Notes: generated by a model not told the origin, from the letters alone. A DNA stretch of 64,000 nt from Paenibacillus nasutitermitis (GCF_014641075.1 NZ_BMHP01000002.1:1302001-1366000), one strand, 5' to 3'. Shown: positions 8,330 to 17,651, numbered from the stretch's first letter. Made by a program: numbers and translations.

Positions 8330-9880
8330 TTACTTTGCTTGAGCCTCATAGGCTTTGCTAACAGCCTCCAACACTTTAGTTCCACCTTGATCGCGCCATT
8401 TTTTGGCGAGCTCTGCTAAACCGGAATCGATGTCTCTCTTACCTGAAATCATTTCGAGGTAATACTGATTCGTTAATTCTCCTAATACGCCGCCACTGAA
8501 TACGCCACCCAATTCAATCTCTTCGGCAGTCGTAGCATTCACAAGATTTGGCACCATATTTGCTGTTCCAATCTCAACCGATTCCTTGGCACGATCGACC
8601 TGAGCCTCTGTTTGAGGCAAGAAGTTTCTAGTCAGCGGCCAAACGACGTTCCCCCATGCCAGAGCATGAGACCAGCCGTTAGATGCGAAACCATCTTTCT
8701 CCCGCTCTACTTCGTTATAGGTAATTTTATCGCCATCTTTTGTGTAATGAATGCCTTCAATACCTAACTCCAAAAGCTCGCGTCCTTCCGGAGAGAGCAT
8801 GAACTCAATAAATTGAGCTGCTTTTGCCGGGTCCTTCGCTTCTTTCGTAACCGCTGTAAACATGCCACCCTTGTTAGATGCAGATAAGCCGTGTTTACCT
8901 TCAGGCCCAACTGGTGGAGCTGAAAACCCAAGCTTACCAGCCGGATTTACTTTCTGCAAACTAGTCTCTAGACGGTTCACGTGACGGAATAGCGGTGTAA
9001 CCATAAAGCCGATTCGGCCTTGGAAAAACTTGTTTTCCCGCTGTTGGTTATCATTGATCAAGAACTCTGTATCAATGAGCTTTTCTTCCCATAGTGAACG
9101 TAAATATTGCAAGCCCTGCTTAAACGCAGGATGTTCAAAGGCAGGCGCTACTTTTCCTGCATCATCCAGCACCCAATCGCCATGAGGCAAGCCGTATGCA
9201 TAAAAGACAAAGTTAAAGGAGCCATTAAAGCCTGTACTTTTGGAAGCAGACAATCCTTGTGTATCCGCTTTTCCGTTTTTATCCGGATCCTGCGTCACTA
9301 TTGCTTTCAGCGCCGCATGGAATTCCTCCAGTGTTTTTGGAGGCTCGATACCGAGCGTTTCCAGCCAGTCGGCACGGAAAGCCATCCCCATATTTGATTT
9401 CTCTTCAATGAACGGATACCCGTAAAATTTACCATCCACAGCAGTCCATGACAAGCTATTTTCCAGCTTTTCTTTTACCGTTGGCATGTCTGGCAAGTAA
9501 TCATTCAAAGGTACAAGCAAGTCTTCCTCGATCCATTGGCTTAATGAAGGAGAAGGGAATTGTGCGGTAACGACATCTGGAAAATCTCCCGTCGCCATAG
9601 CAACGTTAATCTTCTCAAATCCACCTTCTGGAACGAGCTTCACCTCCAGGTCAATCCCCAGCCTTTTATTGATCTCAGCAATAATTCTGTCCCCTGCTAC
9701 AATCGGCTTGGCGGCAGAATCACCAGGCGTTAGATAGACCACCTTAACAGGCGCACTATCTTTTTCGCCAGTATTCCCTCCAGCAGGTTCATTTTTTTTG
9801 TTATTCGAGCATCCGACCATTGTAGTGGCTGCAATTACAATACTAAGTAAAAGTGTAATCCCTTTTTTTTGAATCATCAT
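8330..9880 (-). CDS. Sugar ABC importer, extracellular solute-binding lipoprotein
   Basis: 516 residues from the first of two ATGs at 9880, with GGGAGG 7 bases upstream. A lipoprotein signal ends in MVGC at C24, followed by a Ser/Asn/Lys-rich linker. The body is a family-1 type binding protein of the LplA/YtcQ group (length above 500 residues, VPLNDYLPDMPTV, FRADWLETLGIEPPKT). It is anchored outside the membrane and hands oligosaccharides to the two permeases encoded just upstream. Linkage to two sulfatases suggests a sulfated oligosaccharide. No ATPase is encoded nearby; known systems of this type use a shared MsmX-like ATPase. Confidence 0.93.
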   Translation of the reverse strand: MMIQKKGITLLLSIVIAATTMVGCSNNKKNEPAGGNTGEKDSAPVKVVYLTPGDSAAKPIVAGDRIIAEINKRLGIDLEVKLVPEGGFEKINVAMATGDFPDVVTAQFPSPSLSQWIEEDLLVPLNDYLPDMPTVKEKLENSLSWTAVDGKFYGYPFIEEKSNMGMAFRADWLETLGIEPPKTLEEFHAALKAIVTQDPDKNGKADTQGLSASKSTGFNGSFNFVFYAYGLPHGDWVLDDAGKVAPAFEHPAFKQGLQYLRSLWEEKLIDTEFLINDNQQRENKFFQGRIGFMVTPLFRHVNRLETSLQKVNPAGKLGFSAPPVGPEGKHGLSASNKGGMFTAVTKEAKDPAKAAQFIEFMLSPEGRELLELGIEGIHYTKDGDKITYNEVEREKDGFASNGWSHALAWGNVVWPLTRNFLPQTEAQVDRAKESVEIGTANMVPNLVNATTAEEIELGGVFSGGVLGELTNQYYLEMISGKRDIDSGLAELAKKWRDQGGTKVLEAVSKAYEAQAK

Positions 9881-9908
9881 AGATAGACCTCCCATTTTTA
9901 GGCAAACC

Positions 9909-10775
9909 TTATTCTTTGACTGCTCCAAGCGTAGCCCCTTGCACGAAATAACGTTGGAAGAAGGGGTAGATCATCATAACTGGAATCGTAGAAATCATAA
10001 TCGCTGCCATCTTGATCGCGGGCCCGAGCAGAAACGGGCTGTCTCCACCCGATTGGTATACGGCTTCATTATCAAGAAGCATAGCGCGAAGAAACAACTG
10101 CAGCGGCCAGATATCTTTATCGGTCACATACATAACAGCTGTAAAAAACTCATTCCATTTGGCAACAGCGTAAAATAAAGAAATCGTAGCAATTGCAGGC
10201 ATGGATAAAGGTATAACGATACGCATAAGAATCCCGACATCGTTGCATCCGTCAATTCGCGCGGACTCCTCTAAACTTTCTGGAACGGAACTAAAGAAGG
10301 TGCGCATAATAATTAAATTATAGGTCTGGACCATAAGTGGCACCATCATCGCCCAAACTGAATTCATCAAGCCTAAATCTTTTACAACCAAATAGGTTGG
10401 AATTATGCCGCCGCTGAACATCATCGTAAAAACGACTAGAAACATCATGATCCTTGAGCCTGGGAGATAACTTTTGGATAGCGCGTAAGCCGCTAAAGTC
10501 GTTACGACCATACTCATCAAGGTTCCAACTACCGTGACGAAGATACTGACACCGTAGGATTGCCAAAGCTGTTTCATTTTGAAAATATAGTCATACGCCT
10601 CGAATGTAATCGTTCTCGGAAACAGATGTAAGTTAGAAGCAAGACTATCCTGGAGAGGCATAACCGAGACAACAAGTGAATCCCAGAATGGGTAAAGCGT
10701 GATCAAAGTGATCAAAGTTAGTAATAAATAATTACATGCATTGAATAGTTTTCCACCTAAATCGGTATGATGCAT
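9909..10775 (-). CDS. Sugar ABC importer permease, LplC/YtcP (MalG-like)
   Basis: 288 residues from ATG at 10775 (AGGAGG, 8-base spacer). Six membrane segments and the EAA coupling loop SARIDGCNDVGILMRIVIP, which contacts the ATPase. The C-terminus QRYFVQGATLGAVKE is characteristic of the LplC/YtcP group. It forms the channel with the partner encoded 21 bases upstream and is followed after 28 bases by the binding protein. Confidence 0.94.
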   Translation of the reverse strand: MHHTDLGGKLFNACNYLLLTLITLITLYPFWDSLVVSVMPLQDSLASNLHLFPRTITFEAYDYIFKMKQLWQSYGVSIFVTVVGTLMSMVVTTLAAYALSKSYLPGSRIMMFLVVFTMMFSGGIIPTYLVVKDLGLMNSVWAMMVPLMVQTYNLIIMRTFFSSVPESLEESARIDGCNDVGILMRIVIPLSMPAIATISLFYAVAKWNEFFTAVMYVTDKDIWPLQLFLRAMLLDNEAVYQSGGDSPFLLGPAIKMAAIMISTIPVMMIYPFFQRYFVQGATLGAVKE

Positions 10776-10796
10776 CACTCTTACCTCCTGCATTTC

Positions 10797-11747
10797 TTAG
10801 AAGATACCTCGCTCGCCCATCCTTCGAGCCAGACGGTTAGCGAAGACCAGCAAAGTGAAGTTAATGGCGGATTTAAACAACCCTACCGTAGCAGCAAGAC
10901 TGAATCGACCATCGACCAAACCGATTCGATAAACATAGGTATCGATAATGTCCGAAGTCCGGTAGACTCCCGGGTGGTATAGCACAAAAATTTGTTCAAA
11001 GCCTGCTTCCATCATATTTCCGATTCTTAAAATCAAGAGAATAATAATGGTTGTTCGAATACATGGAATAGTTACATGCCAGATACGCTTCCAGCGATTG
11101 GCTCCGTCCATCCATGCTGCTTCATATAACTGTGGATTCACTCCAGCTAGAGCAGCCATATAAATAATCGTGTTCCAACCAAATTCCTTCCAGATCATCG
11201 AACCGACAAGCGTACTGCGAAAGTAGGACTCATCCGTTAAAAATCCAATGGGCTCTCCACCAAGTGCTGCAATGGCCTGATTGACTACTCCGTTCTCCAT
11301 CGATAACAAGTTAATCAGTAAGCCGCCCATGATGACCCACGAAATAAAATGAGGCAGGTAAATAACGGTTTGAACAAAACGCTTAAATACGATTTTTCGC
11401 ACTTCATTCAATAGAATGGCCGCAATTAACGGCAATGGGAAACCAAATATAAGTCTGTAGAAGCTGATCACAATCGTGTTCCAAAACACCTGCCAAAACT
11501 TATCGAGCTTAAATAATGTCTCGAAATGCTGAAATCCGACCCATGGACTTCCGTTGATCCCCTTCATAATGCTGAACTGTTTGAACGCGATCATGGCTCC
11601 GTACATGGGGTAATAATGAAACACGGCATAATATACGGCTGCAGGCAGAAGCATCAGATATAGATAACGGAATCGAATGATGCGCCTGAACAGACCAGCT
11701 CTATTACGACTTGCCTTCGGTCTTAACAACGATGTGGGTACTTCCAA
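10797..11747 (-). CDS. Sugar ABC importer permease, LplB/YteP (MalF-like)
   Basis: 316 residues if started at TTG 11747, where GGAGG sits 8 bases upstream. A longer frame reaches TTG 11831, but that codon has no ribosome site and the extension would cover a cre-like palindrome at 11789-11802. The shorter start gives the usual family N-terminus, a basic stretch then LYLMLLPAAVYYAVFHYYP. Six membrane segments follow; the EAA loop is EAAWMDGANRWKRIWHVTIP, and the protein ends with RMGERGIF. It is the first structural gene of the sulfated-glycan importer, downstream of the AraC-type regulator gene. Confidence 0.92.
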   Translation of the reverse strand: MEVPTSLLRPKASRNRAGLFRRIIRFRYLYLMLLPAAVYYAVFHYYPMYGAMIAFKQFSIMKGINGSPWVGFQHFETLFKLDKFWQVFWNTIVISFYRLIFGFPLPLIAAILLNEVRKIVFKRFVQTVIYLPHFISWVIMGGLLINLLSMENGVVNQAIAALGGEPIGFLTDESYFRSTLVGSMIWKEFGWNTIIYMAALAGVNPQLYEAAWMDGANRWKRIWHVTIPCIRTTIIILLILRIGNMMEAGFEQIFVLYHPGVYRTSDIIDTYVYRIGLVDGRFSLAATVGLFKSAINFTLLVFANRLARRMGERGIF

Positions 11748-11788
11748 TCGTTCTTCCTCCCTTCCCGATTTCAATGCCATTGCTTGTG

Positions 11789-11802
11789 TGAAAGCACTTT
11801 CA
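11789..11802. promoter_or_regulatory. cre-like site (CcpA), one mismatch
   Basis: TGAAAGCACTTTCA is one base from the ideal palindromic cre TGAAAGCGCTTTCA. It lies 42 bases upstream of the proposed start of the importer operon, where CcpA would give glucose repression. No promoter was confidently placed beside it. Confidence 0.55.
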
Positions 11803-11895
11803 TCGTAGCCGCCAGCAATCGGTGCCTTCAAGCTTCAATCGGTAACAATGGCGTCACTATGCGGTTTGGGAGGGTATCAATTATTCATATTGTAA

Positions 11896-14223
11896 TCATT
11901 TGTTCGTATTTAATAGATCCAGACGTTTTTGAACCTCCTGACTGCGATATTCCGTAGGCGTTAAACCTGTCATTTTTTTGAAGGTACGATTCAAATTTTG
12001 TTTGTTTCCAAACCCCGTCATCTCAGCGATATCATTCATGGTATGATCCGTTTCTTTTAATAACCGGCTTGCTTCCCGGTAGCGAATATCCGTTAAGAAA
12101 TCAATAAATGTCGTTCCGGTTGTATTTTTGAATAGCTTGGATACATAGTGGCTGTTCATAAACACCATATCGGAAATCATCTGCAGACTGAGTGGTTCCC
12201 TATAATGCTCACGCACATACTGGGCCAGCTTCATCATGACTTCTGAGTTCTTATAATGGCGACGGCTTTCCATATTTCTAGCAATATCCATCATAAGGCG
12301 ATCGAATAAAGCACTGATTTGTTCAAAATTTTGCAGCTTCGCAAATTCGTGATGCCAGTTATTCTCTTTCTCGTCCTGTTCCTCCTCAGTTGAAGCCGCA
12401 AGCTCCATCCGAACGGTCACCAGCGCATTTAATAAATGAAACAAAATGACGTTTTTAAAATAGATGCCAAATTGGTTGTCGTGCTGAACTTGATTCAACA
12501 TCTGATTTTTAGTACCCACTGCTTTATCCGTATGTCCTGACTTGAGCTCCCCAATCAGCTTATCCACTTGTTGCTGGCAAATAATAAAGAGACTTCTATT
12601 TGTATGATTAACGTCCAGATCATAAATGGATAAAATACTTCCTACCCCAGCGATCCTCTCAAGCAGTAAGACTTCCATAGACTCATTATAGGAAAGATGG
12701 ATATCGGTCAAATGCTTATAATGTCCGCCGATGCCAAAGGTAACCGCTACATGATCCAGCTCCTCAGCTAATTTATGTTTAATTTGGAAAGCAAGCTGTT
12801 TGGCACTGGCGATGACCGGAGTGCTTGTATCCCAATTTTTCGTATTAAGAATAAGCACATCGTGTTTATGAAACCCGCTGACATAAGCAATTTTGCTGTC
12901 AGAACCAACTACCTCTTCACAAATGGTACGAATACGGAAATAGATCAGATGTCTAAGCTTTTCGTCAATTGGCGGTAGAATCAGCTCAACAAAATGAACC
13001 CTCATGCTCATAACTAAAAAGTTATCCGTATCCAAATCAAGATTGAAATACGTTAATTGATTCAGGGTTTCTTGATCATCGATTAATTTTCCGGATAATA
13101 AGTTCAGAAGCAAATGATCCCGGAGAACGATTTCTTGCCCTTGAAATTTAGACTTAAAGGTTTCATTTTCAAGCTGCATCCGGTCGATAGACGCGCTAAT
13201 GAAGCTAAATTCATCCTGATTTTTTTGGGGAAACGGATTCTCCATTTGAGCAGTTAGAGCCTGCACCATATCGCGAACCGGACGATAATGCCTTCTGGAA
13301 ATGATAATAATCAGCAATAATCCAACAACCAGTCCGATCCCGGATATGATTAACGTCATAATGATGACTTCATAGGATCGTTGAAACAGCTCATTGTAGG
13401 AGTTCGTTGTAATGTAAATCCAATTATTGAACGGTGATTTCAGAAAAGAAACAAACATCTTTTGACCTGAAATCTCTTGTACAAAATAACCCTCTTTCTG
13501 CTCTTTGATTTTTGCAATGTCAGCCCGCACAAATGGTGTGAGCAGCAAGCTTTTATCCTTGTAAGAAAGCACGTCACCATCCTTATTAAGAATGGCGACG
13601 TTTCCGAGCTTCCTGTTGTTCGTATTGACGACTGCATTATAGAGAACATCCTCTTTTAAATTAATGAGCAGTGTTCCAATTTTCTTCTGATTTCGAAGAG
13701 GTACACTGACCAAAAGTGTCAGGATATTTTCACTTCCCCCGTCTCGCGACGCTATTTTACCTGCTTCCCATGCAACAGTGCTCTTGCTTTGAATAAATTG
13801 TTCCAGCAATTGTTTATTGGAGAAGTCGGACAATTCGGTAATTCCAAAATTTGATACCAGCTTCTGGTTGTTAGAGCTATAAAGAAAGATAGAGTGTATA
13901 TAGTTGGACGATGCTAGCCGATTGTCAAAAAGGTCCGCTGTTGCTTTTAAGAATCGGTACTCTTCATCCAAATTCCAAGGCATCCAAACCGATTTTAGAA
14001 CATCAGGGCTAAGGCTGATTGTAGTCGCAATTTGCTGCACCTCGTTAAGTGACTGATCGACGATTTTACTCGTTTGAAGCAGCAACTCATTATTAGCGCT
14101 TACAATTTCATCTTTTAACAGATCGGACGTGTAATTATAAAGCAGTGCGCCAATCAAGCAAGTACTAATCACGATTACAACCACCAATTGAAGCAATAAG
14201 CGAAGAAACGCGGAACGTTTCAT
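11896..14223 (-). CDS. Membrane-anchored AraC-family transcriptional regulator
   Basis: 775 residues from ATG at 14223; the upstream in-frame GTG at 14232 lies in the ribosome site. A membrane segment at ~8-30 and a second at ~285-310 enclose an extracellular sensor domain of about 250 residues of the Cache type. A cytoplasmic middle part follows, and the last 100 residues form an AraC double helix-turn-helix (PLSLQMISDMVFMNSHYVSKLF, then NDIAEMTGFGNKQNLNRTFKKMTG). This one-component design is typical of Paenibacillus glycan loci, where it senses the extracellular sugar or its loaded binding protein and activates the adjacent importer operon, here the one encoded downstream. Confidence 0.92.
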   Translation of the reverse strand: MKRSAFLRLLLQLVVVIVISTCLIGALLYNYTSDLLKDEIVSANNELLLQTSKIVDQSLNEVQQIATTISLSPDVLKSVWMPWNLDEEYRFLKATADLFDNRLASSNYIHSIFLYSSNNQKLVSNFGITELSDFSNKQLLEQFIQSKSTVAWEAGKIASRDGGSENILTLLVSVPLRNQKKIGTLLINLKEDVLYNAVVNTNNRKLGNVAILNKDGDVLSYKDKSLLLTPFVRADIAKIKEQKEGYFVQEISGQKMFVSFLKSPFNNWIYITTNSYNELFQRSYEVIIMTLIISGIGLVVGLLLIIIISRRHYRPVRDMVQALTAQMENPFPQKNQDEFSFISASIDRMQLENETFKSKFQGQEIVLRDHLLLNLLSGKLIDDQETLNQLTYFNLDLDTDNFLVMSMRVHFVELILPPIDEKLRHLIYFRIRTICEEVVGSDSKIAYVSGFHKHDVLILNTKNWDTSTPVIASAKQLAFQIKHKLAEELDHVAVTFGIGGHYKHLTDIHLSYNESMEVLLLERIAGVGSILSIYDLDVNHTNRSLFIICQQQVDKLIGELKSGHTDKAVGTKNQMLNQVQHDNQFGIYFKNVILFHLLNALVTVRMELAASTEEEQDEKENNWHHEFAKLQNFEQISALFDRLMMDIARNMESRRHYKNSEVMMKLAQYVREHYREPLSLQMISDMVFMNSHYVSKLFKNTTGTTFIDFLTDIRYREASRLLKETDHTMNDIAEMTGFGNKQNLNRTFKKMTGLTPTEYRSQEVQKRLDLLNTNK

Positions 14224-14378
14224 AAAAAGCACCTCACTATCGTGCCTTTCGACACAAAATTTTAGATAAGACAGAAAAGAGACTAAATTTTATTTTACAT
14301 GATTATTAATTTTTTGTATTTATTCGTACCCTTATTAATTATCATTTTTTTGGGCGAGCCACGCTCATCTCCTGATTT

Positions 14379-14412
14379 AATAAAAATAAACCGACTTTAT
14401 TCAGCCGGTTTG
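14379..14412 (-). terminator. Intrinsic terminator reading leftward
   Basis: On the minus strand AAACCGGCTGAATAAAGTCGGTTT folds with a 6-bp outer stem and is followed by ATTTTTATT. It overlaps the stop codon of the membrane-protein remnant 14397-14558 and no intact leftward gene precedes it, so it is the old terminator of that lost gene. Confidence 0.6.
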
Positions 14413-14558
14413 GAAGGTAATTTTTTAAATATATATCGAATTGCAAGATAGCAAATATAAATAAGGGAAATCGAATATCTCCACAATTTAAAAGTTGATT
14501 CGATGTTCGTTTGTTGAATATTTCCCTGATCGAGCTAGATAACGGAAAGTTTTCTCAT
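14397..14558 (-). pseudogene. 3' remnant of a membrane-protein gene with internal stop
   Basis: One frame reads MRKLSVI, a TAG, then 45 residues including the hydrophobic stretch YSISLIYICYLAIRYIF and a polar tail LPSKPAE before TAA. The hydrophobic helix plus basic tail looks like the last membrane segment of a transporter, and it ends inside an intact terminator. The upstream part is missing; the oppositely oriented ferritin-like gene begins 53 bases away. Family not identified. Confidence 0.5.
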
Positions 14559-14611
14559 GAGCCTACATAAAATGCTAAGAAATGGAGATATGAAGGAGGC
14601 GACCGAAGTCG

Positions 14612-15097
14612 ATGTATTGGAATTACTACCAGGGGTATGGGTGGTACCGTACTGCCTTCCAGCCCGTCTGGGCCACGAGTTACAATGAAGCACTGGATTT
14701 AATGAGGCAATCGGTTCAAGGAGAAAAATCCGATGAGTTATTCTACGACCAACTCATCCGTCTCGCTCCGAACAAGGAGCAGGCTGGCATCATCGCTTCG
14801 ATCCGGGATGACGAGAGAAGTCATAATAAGATGTTCCGTGAGATGCTGCTTGAACTTACAGGACAGCAGATCGGACCAGGAAACGCCGAAGAAATGGAAT
14901 CGAAGCCGATTAATTACGCGCAAGGTTTGAGGACTGCGTTGTTCGGTGAACTCTCCGCAGTGGAACGTTATCGCAAGATGTGGTTCGGTTTGCCACCCGG
15001 GATCTATAAAGATACTGTGTACGGGATAATACTCGACGAGCTCAAACATGCAGACAAATATAATTACCTTATTGGAGAGACAGAAGCGACTCGCTGA
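14612..15097 (+). CDS. Ferritin-like (rubrerythrin-type) diiron protein
   Basis: 161 residues. After a Tyr/Trp-rich N-terminus (MYWNYYQGYGWY) come four helices with carboxylate and histidine ligands at diiron spacing: DELFYDQLI, DDERSHNKMF, GELSAVERYRKM and DELKHADKYNYLI, i.e. two E-x-x-H motifs. Such proteins bind iron or detoxify oxidants and are common in spore-formers, some as spore-coat or surface-associated proteins. GGAGG lies 12 bases before ATG, a slightly long spacer. It stands alone, with its own terminator downstream. Its exact role is unknown. Confidence 0.82.
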   Translation: MYWNYYQGYGWYRTAFQPVWATSYNEALDLMRQSVQGEKSDELFYDQLIRLAPNKEQAGIIASIRDDERSHNKMFREMLLELTGQQIGPGNAEEMESKPINYAQGLRTALFGELSAVERYRKMWFGLPPGIYKDTVYGIILDELKHADKYNYLIGETEATR

Positions 15098-15132
15098 ATA
15101 GAACAGTGGCATCAGGCGATGAATACACAGCC

Positions 15133-15187
15133 TAAGAAGTGAGCGTTTCTTTCGACCCAAAGAATCGCTCACTTCTTATTGAATTTT
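15133..15187 (+). terminator. Intrinsic terminator of the ferritin-like gene
   Basis: TAAGAAGTGAGCG (15133-15145) pairs with CGCTCACTTCTTA (15166-15178); a T-rich run follows to 15187. The beta-helix gene converges on it from the right and may also use the stem. Confidence 0.8.
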
Positions 15188-15219
15188 TTTGATGATGCGG
15201 ACATGACATAATGTCACAT

Positions 15220-17352
15220 TTAGTTCCGGTGCTCATCCCGATACAAGCCGATACGTTCAAAGGGAAGGGATTCAAAACCCGGTATCGTGCGGTATACAGC
15301 CGATTCGGGCCTCAGAGCGAAGTTTTCTCCTGCTTCGTCCACGAATGACAAATCCTCGCTTGTAGCCCAATTATCCCTGATCGTACCGAATTCGCGTCCG
15401 GTCGGATCAATCCACATCGTATCCTCGTGCTTGGACATCAGACCGCCGTGATACCAGCTTCGGCCGGTTTTGTAGATGACATTGTGCTCTACGACATTGT
15501 ACTTCGCATAAGAAGGCGTATCCTCCCACAACGTTAACAGAGCGGGATACTTGCTGCGCCAAGGTTCGCTCTGTACCGGCATGGCCAGCAGACGCCTATG
15601 CATCACTTGCCCTTCCTTTGCGTGCTGCTCGGCCCATTCACCCGGCTTGGAACGGGCATCCAGCTGCAGTGATCTGTTGCAGTTCAGAATTAAATTGTCG
15701 CGCAGCACGTTGCTGCGACCGCCGCCGATCATAACAGCAAGATCGATATCATGCAGCACGTTTCCGTACATCTCCACGCCCGAAGCCATATCGTCGAGGT
15801 AAATGCCGATATGCAGCTTGGACACATTGTTATGGATACGGTGGATATAGTTATATCGAACAATATTGCCCTGTTCCGTCCAATCGCGTCCAATATAAAC
15901 AGCGCCTGCGTCCCCCGTCTCCGTAAGCACGTTATAAATGTGATTATATTCAGTGATATGGTCGTTCCCATAGATTAACACGCCAACATGCGGCGCATCG
16001 TGAATATAGTTGTTGGCCGCGATATTGCCCACGCCATTGAACTGCACTGCCGCGCTATATGTAAGCTTAAGCCGGCTGTACTGCGAAATGTCATTATTGC
16101 GTGCATAATTTCCGGCGGCATTAAGCGTCTTGCGTTCGCCTCCGGCAAGTATGATGCCGCCGATGCCGGTATCGTATATATCACACCCAACAACACCGTT
16201 CCTCATGCCGGCGCGTACGAACGGGTCTTCACGTTCGCCCGTCGCCGCGGATGCTGGCGCATCGCTCTCCGCTCCGATCAGCACACCGAATCCGGCCAGC
16301 CGGCGAAGGGTGCAGCCAGCGACGAGATTGTCGGTTCCGTCAATGATTTGCACGCCGGACCCGCGGGAAACCTCGAATGTCAGATTGCGGAAGACGATAT
16401 GGGAAGCTCCGTTTAATAGCGCCAGCGGGTCACCCAGCAGGGAAAGCTGAATGGATCCGGCTTCGAGCGGACCTGGCGGGTAGAAGTAGAGCATGCCATT
16501 CATGCGGTCCAAGTACCATTCACCCGGCTCATCCAGCTCCTCCAGCACGTTGTAATAGTAATACCGCTGCCCTTCCCGGATGCTGTAATAGCTGGCGCCG
16601 TCTGTCGTAACTTGGCCTTCGGCCGCATTGATCGATGCGATCCGCAGATTGCCGTCAGCCCAATCCCAATACCAATAACCGTACATCCAGATATCGCCGT
16701 CGTTGAGCCAGTGAGAGGGCCTATCATCCGTGTATGCGAACGTAGCATCCTTGCGCATCTCCCCGGCAACCTTGTCACGGTCGCCTTCGACATCGCGCGG
16801 ATTGCCTCCGGGATCCACTACTTCTTCTACCTTAACATAACCCTCGCTCGGGTAGCGGGCCAGAGTCATTGCTTTCCCGTCATAGAACAACTCGGGAGGG
16901 CTGACATGATTTGCATTCGCGGATATTCCGAAGCCGCTCTTCACAATGCCGCCGAATTCGGTAATGCCGAGCGCCGACAGATCGATCTGCACGACACGGT
17001 CACGCACCCGCTCCTGCAGACGCGCTCTGACGGAGTCGTCTTTCACCGGAGTGAAGCGATCAACGGGCAAGTCAATGCCGCCGCTGATCCGCACCTCCTC
17101 CCCGTCTTCCGCGCAATAGACAATCGGCGCTGCCGCCGTTCCCGAGTCCTGTTCAACCAGAACGAACGATTCGGTCAGCTTGTATTGGCCGCCCATCAGA
17201 CGAACCGTCACACCGCCATCATGCAAACCCGCCTTCCGTTTCAGTCTGCGGATCGCCTCGCGTGCACCCACGAGTGTCGCGAGCGGCTCATCGGCTGCGC
17301 CAGAGTTGTCGTCGTTACCTTGTGGAGCGACATACAATACTGCCTTACTCAT
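15220..17352 (-). CDS. Right-handed parallel beta-helix protein (pectate-lyase-like fold)
   Basis: 710 residues, start ATG 17352 with GGGAGG upstream. No signal peptide. The N-terminus (YVAPQGNDDNSG, then AREAIRRLK) is the usual entry to Pbl-type beta-helix carbohydrate enzymes, and repeated short strands with stacked Asn (NYIHDAPHVGVLIYGNDHITEYNHIYN) form the helix at ~340-600. Such proteins include polysaccharide lyases and sugar epimerases; the catalytic type cannot be read with confidence. It lies downstream of the giant glycosidase gene but has its own promoter and a CcpA site, so it probably acts on oligosaccharides imported by the adjacent transporter. GC content is higher than in its neighbours. 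Confidence 0.85.
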   Translation of the reverse strand: MSKAVLYVAPQGNDDNSGAADEPLATLVGAREAIRRLKRKAGLHDGGVTVRLMGGQYKLTESFVLVEQDSGTAAAPIVYCAEDGEEVRISGGIDLPVDRFTPVKDDSVRARLQERVRDRVVQIDLSALGITEFGGIVKSGFGISANANHVSPPELFYDGKAMTLARYPSEGYVKVEEVVDPGGNPRDVEGDRDKVAGEMRKDATFAYTDDRPSHWLNDGDIWMYGYWYWDWADGNLRIASINAAEGQVTTDGASYYSIREGQRYYYYNVLEELDEPGEWYLDRMNGMLYFYPPGPLEAGSIQLSLLGDPLALLNGASHIVFRNLTFEVSRGSGVQIIDGTDNLVAGCTLRRLAGFGVLIGAESDAPASAATGEREDPFVRAGMRNGVVGCDIYDTGIGGIILAGGERKTLNAAGNYARNNDISQYSRLKLTYSAAVQFNGVGNIAANNYIHDAPHVGVLIYGNDHITEYNHIYNVLTETGDAGAVYIGRDWTEQGNIVRYNYIHRIHNNVSKLHIGIYLDDMASGVEMYGNVLHDIDLAVMIGGGRSNVLRDNLILNCNRSLQLDARSKPGEWAEQHAKEGQVMHRRLLAMPVQSEPWRSKYPALLTLWEDTPSYAKYNVVEHNVIYKTGRSWYHGGLMSKHEDTMWIDPTGREFGTIRDNWATSEDLSFVDEAGENFALRPESAVYRTIPGFESLPFERIGLYRDEHRN

Positions 17353-17390
17353 AGTCGTGTTCCTCCCTTAAACGTATTAGATATGTATGA

Positions 17391-17405
17391 TTGAAAGCGA
17401 TTCCA
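17391..17405. promoter_or_regulatory. cre site (CcpA), full consensus match
   Basis: TTGAAAGCGATTCCA fits WTGNAANCGNWNNCW at every fixed position on the plus strand, and the reverse complement fits as well. It lies about 39-53 bases upstream of the beta-helix start and downstream of the promoter at 17481-17509. CcpA bound here would act as a roadblock during growth on preferred sugars. Confidence 0.7.
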
Positions 17406-17480
17406 AATGTTAACATCCGTGCCAGCCATCTCAGCACCTCTTGTCGTTTTGTATTTATACCCGCTTCTTGCGACATAGAA

Positions 17481-17509
17481 AGTATAGGGGAATATGGCTG
17501 TCTATTCAA
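17481..17509 (-). promoter_or_regulatory. Sigma-A-like promoter of the beta-helix gene
   Basis: On the minus strand TTGAAT (17509-17504) and TATACT (17486-17481) are separated by exactly 17 bases. Transcription would start near 17474, leaving a leader of about 120 bases that contains the cre site. Confidence 0.6.
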
Positions 17510-17591
17510 TTTCAACTTTAATCAATTCGTTATAATTCCTACCGATTCCGGTGCTAACGCTAGAATTCAGGACCTCACTTATAAGGAAATA

Positions 17592-17631
17592 AGGTTATCC
17601 TGCACGCTGATGAGCACGTACAGGATAACCT
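17592..17631 (-). terminator. Hairpin terminator after the giant glycosidase gene
   Basis: AGGTTATCCTG pairs with CAGGATAACCT and the stem extends over about 15 bp with one mismatch and an 8-base loop. It stands 21 bases beyond the stop codon at 17652. The downstream minus-strand sequence TATTTCCTTAT is only moderately T-rich. Confidence 0.6.
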
Positions 17632-17651
17632 CAAGATAGCGGATATTTATC

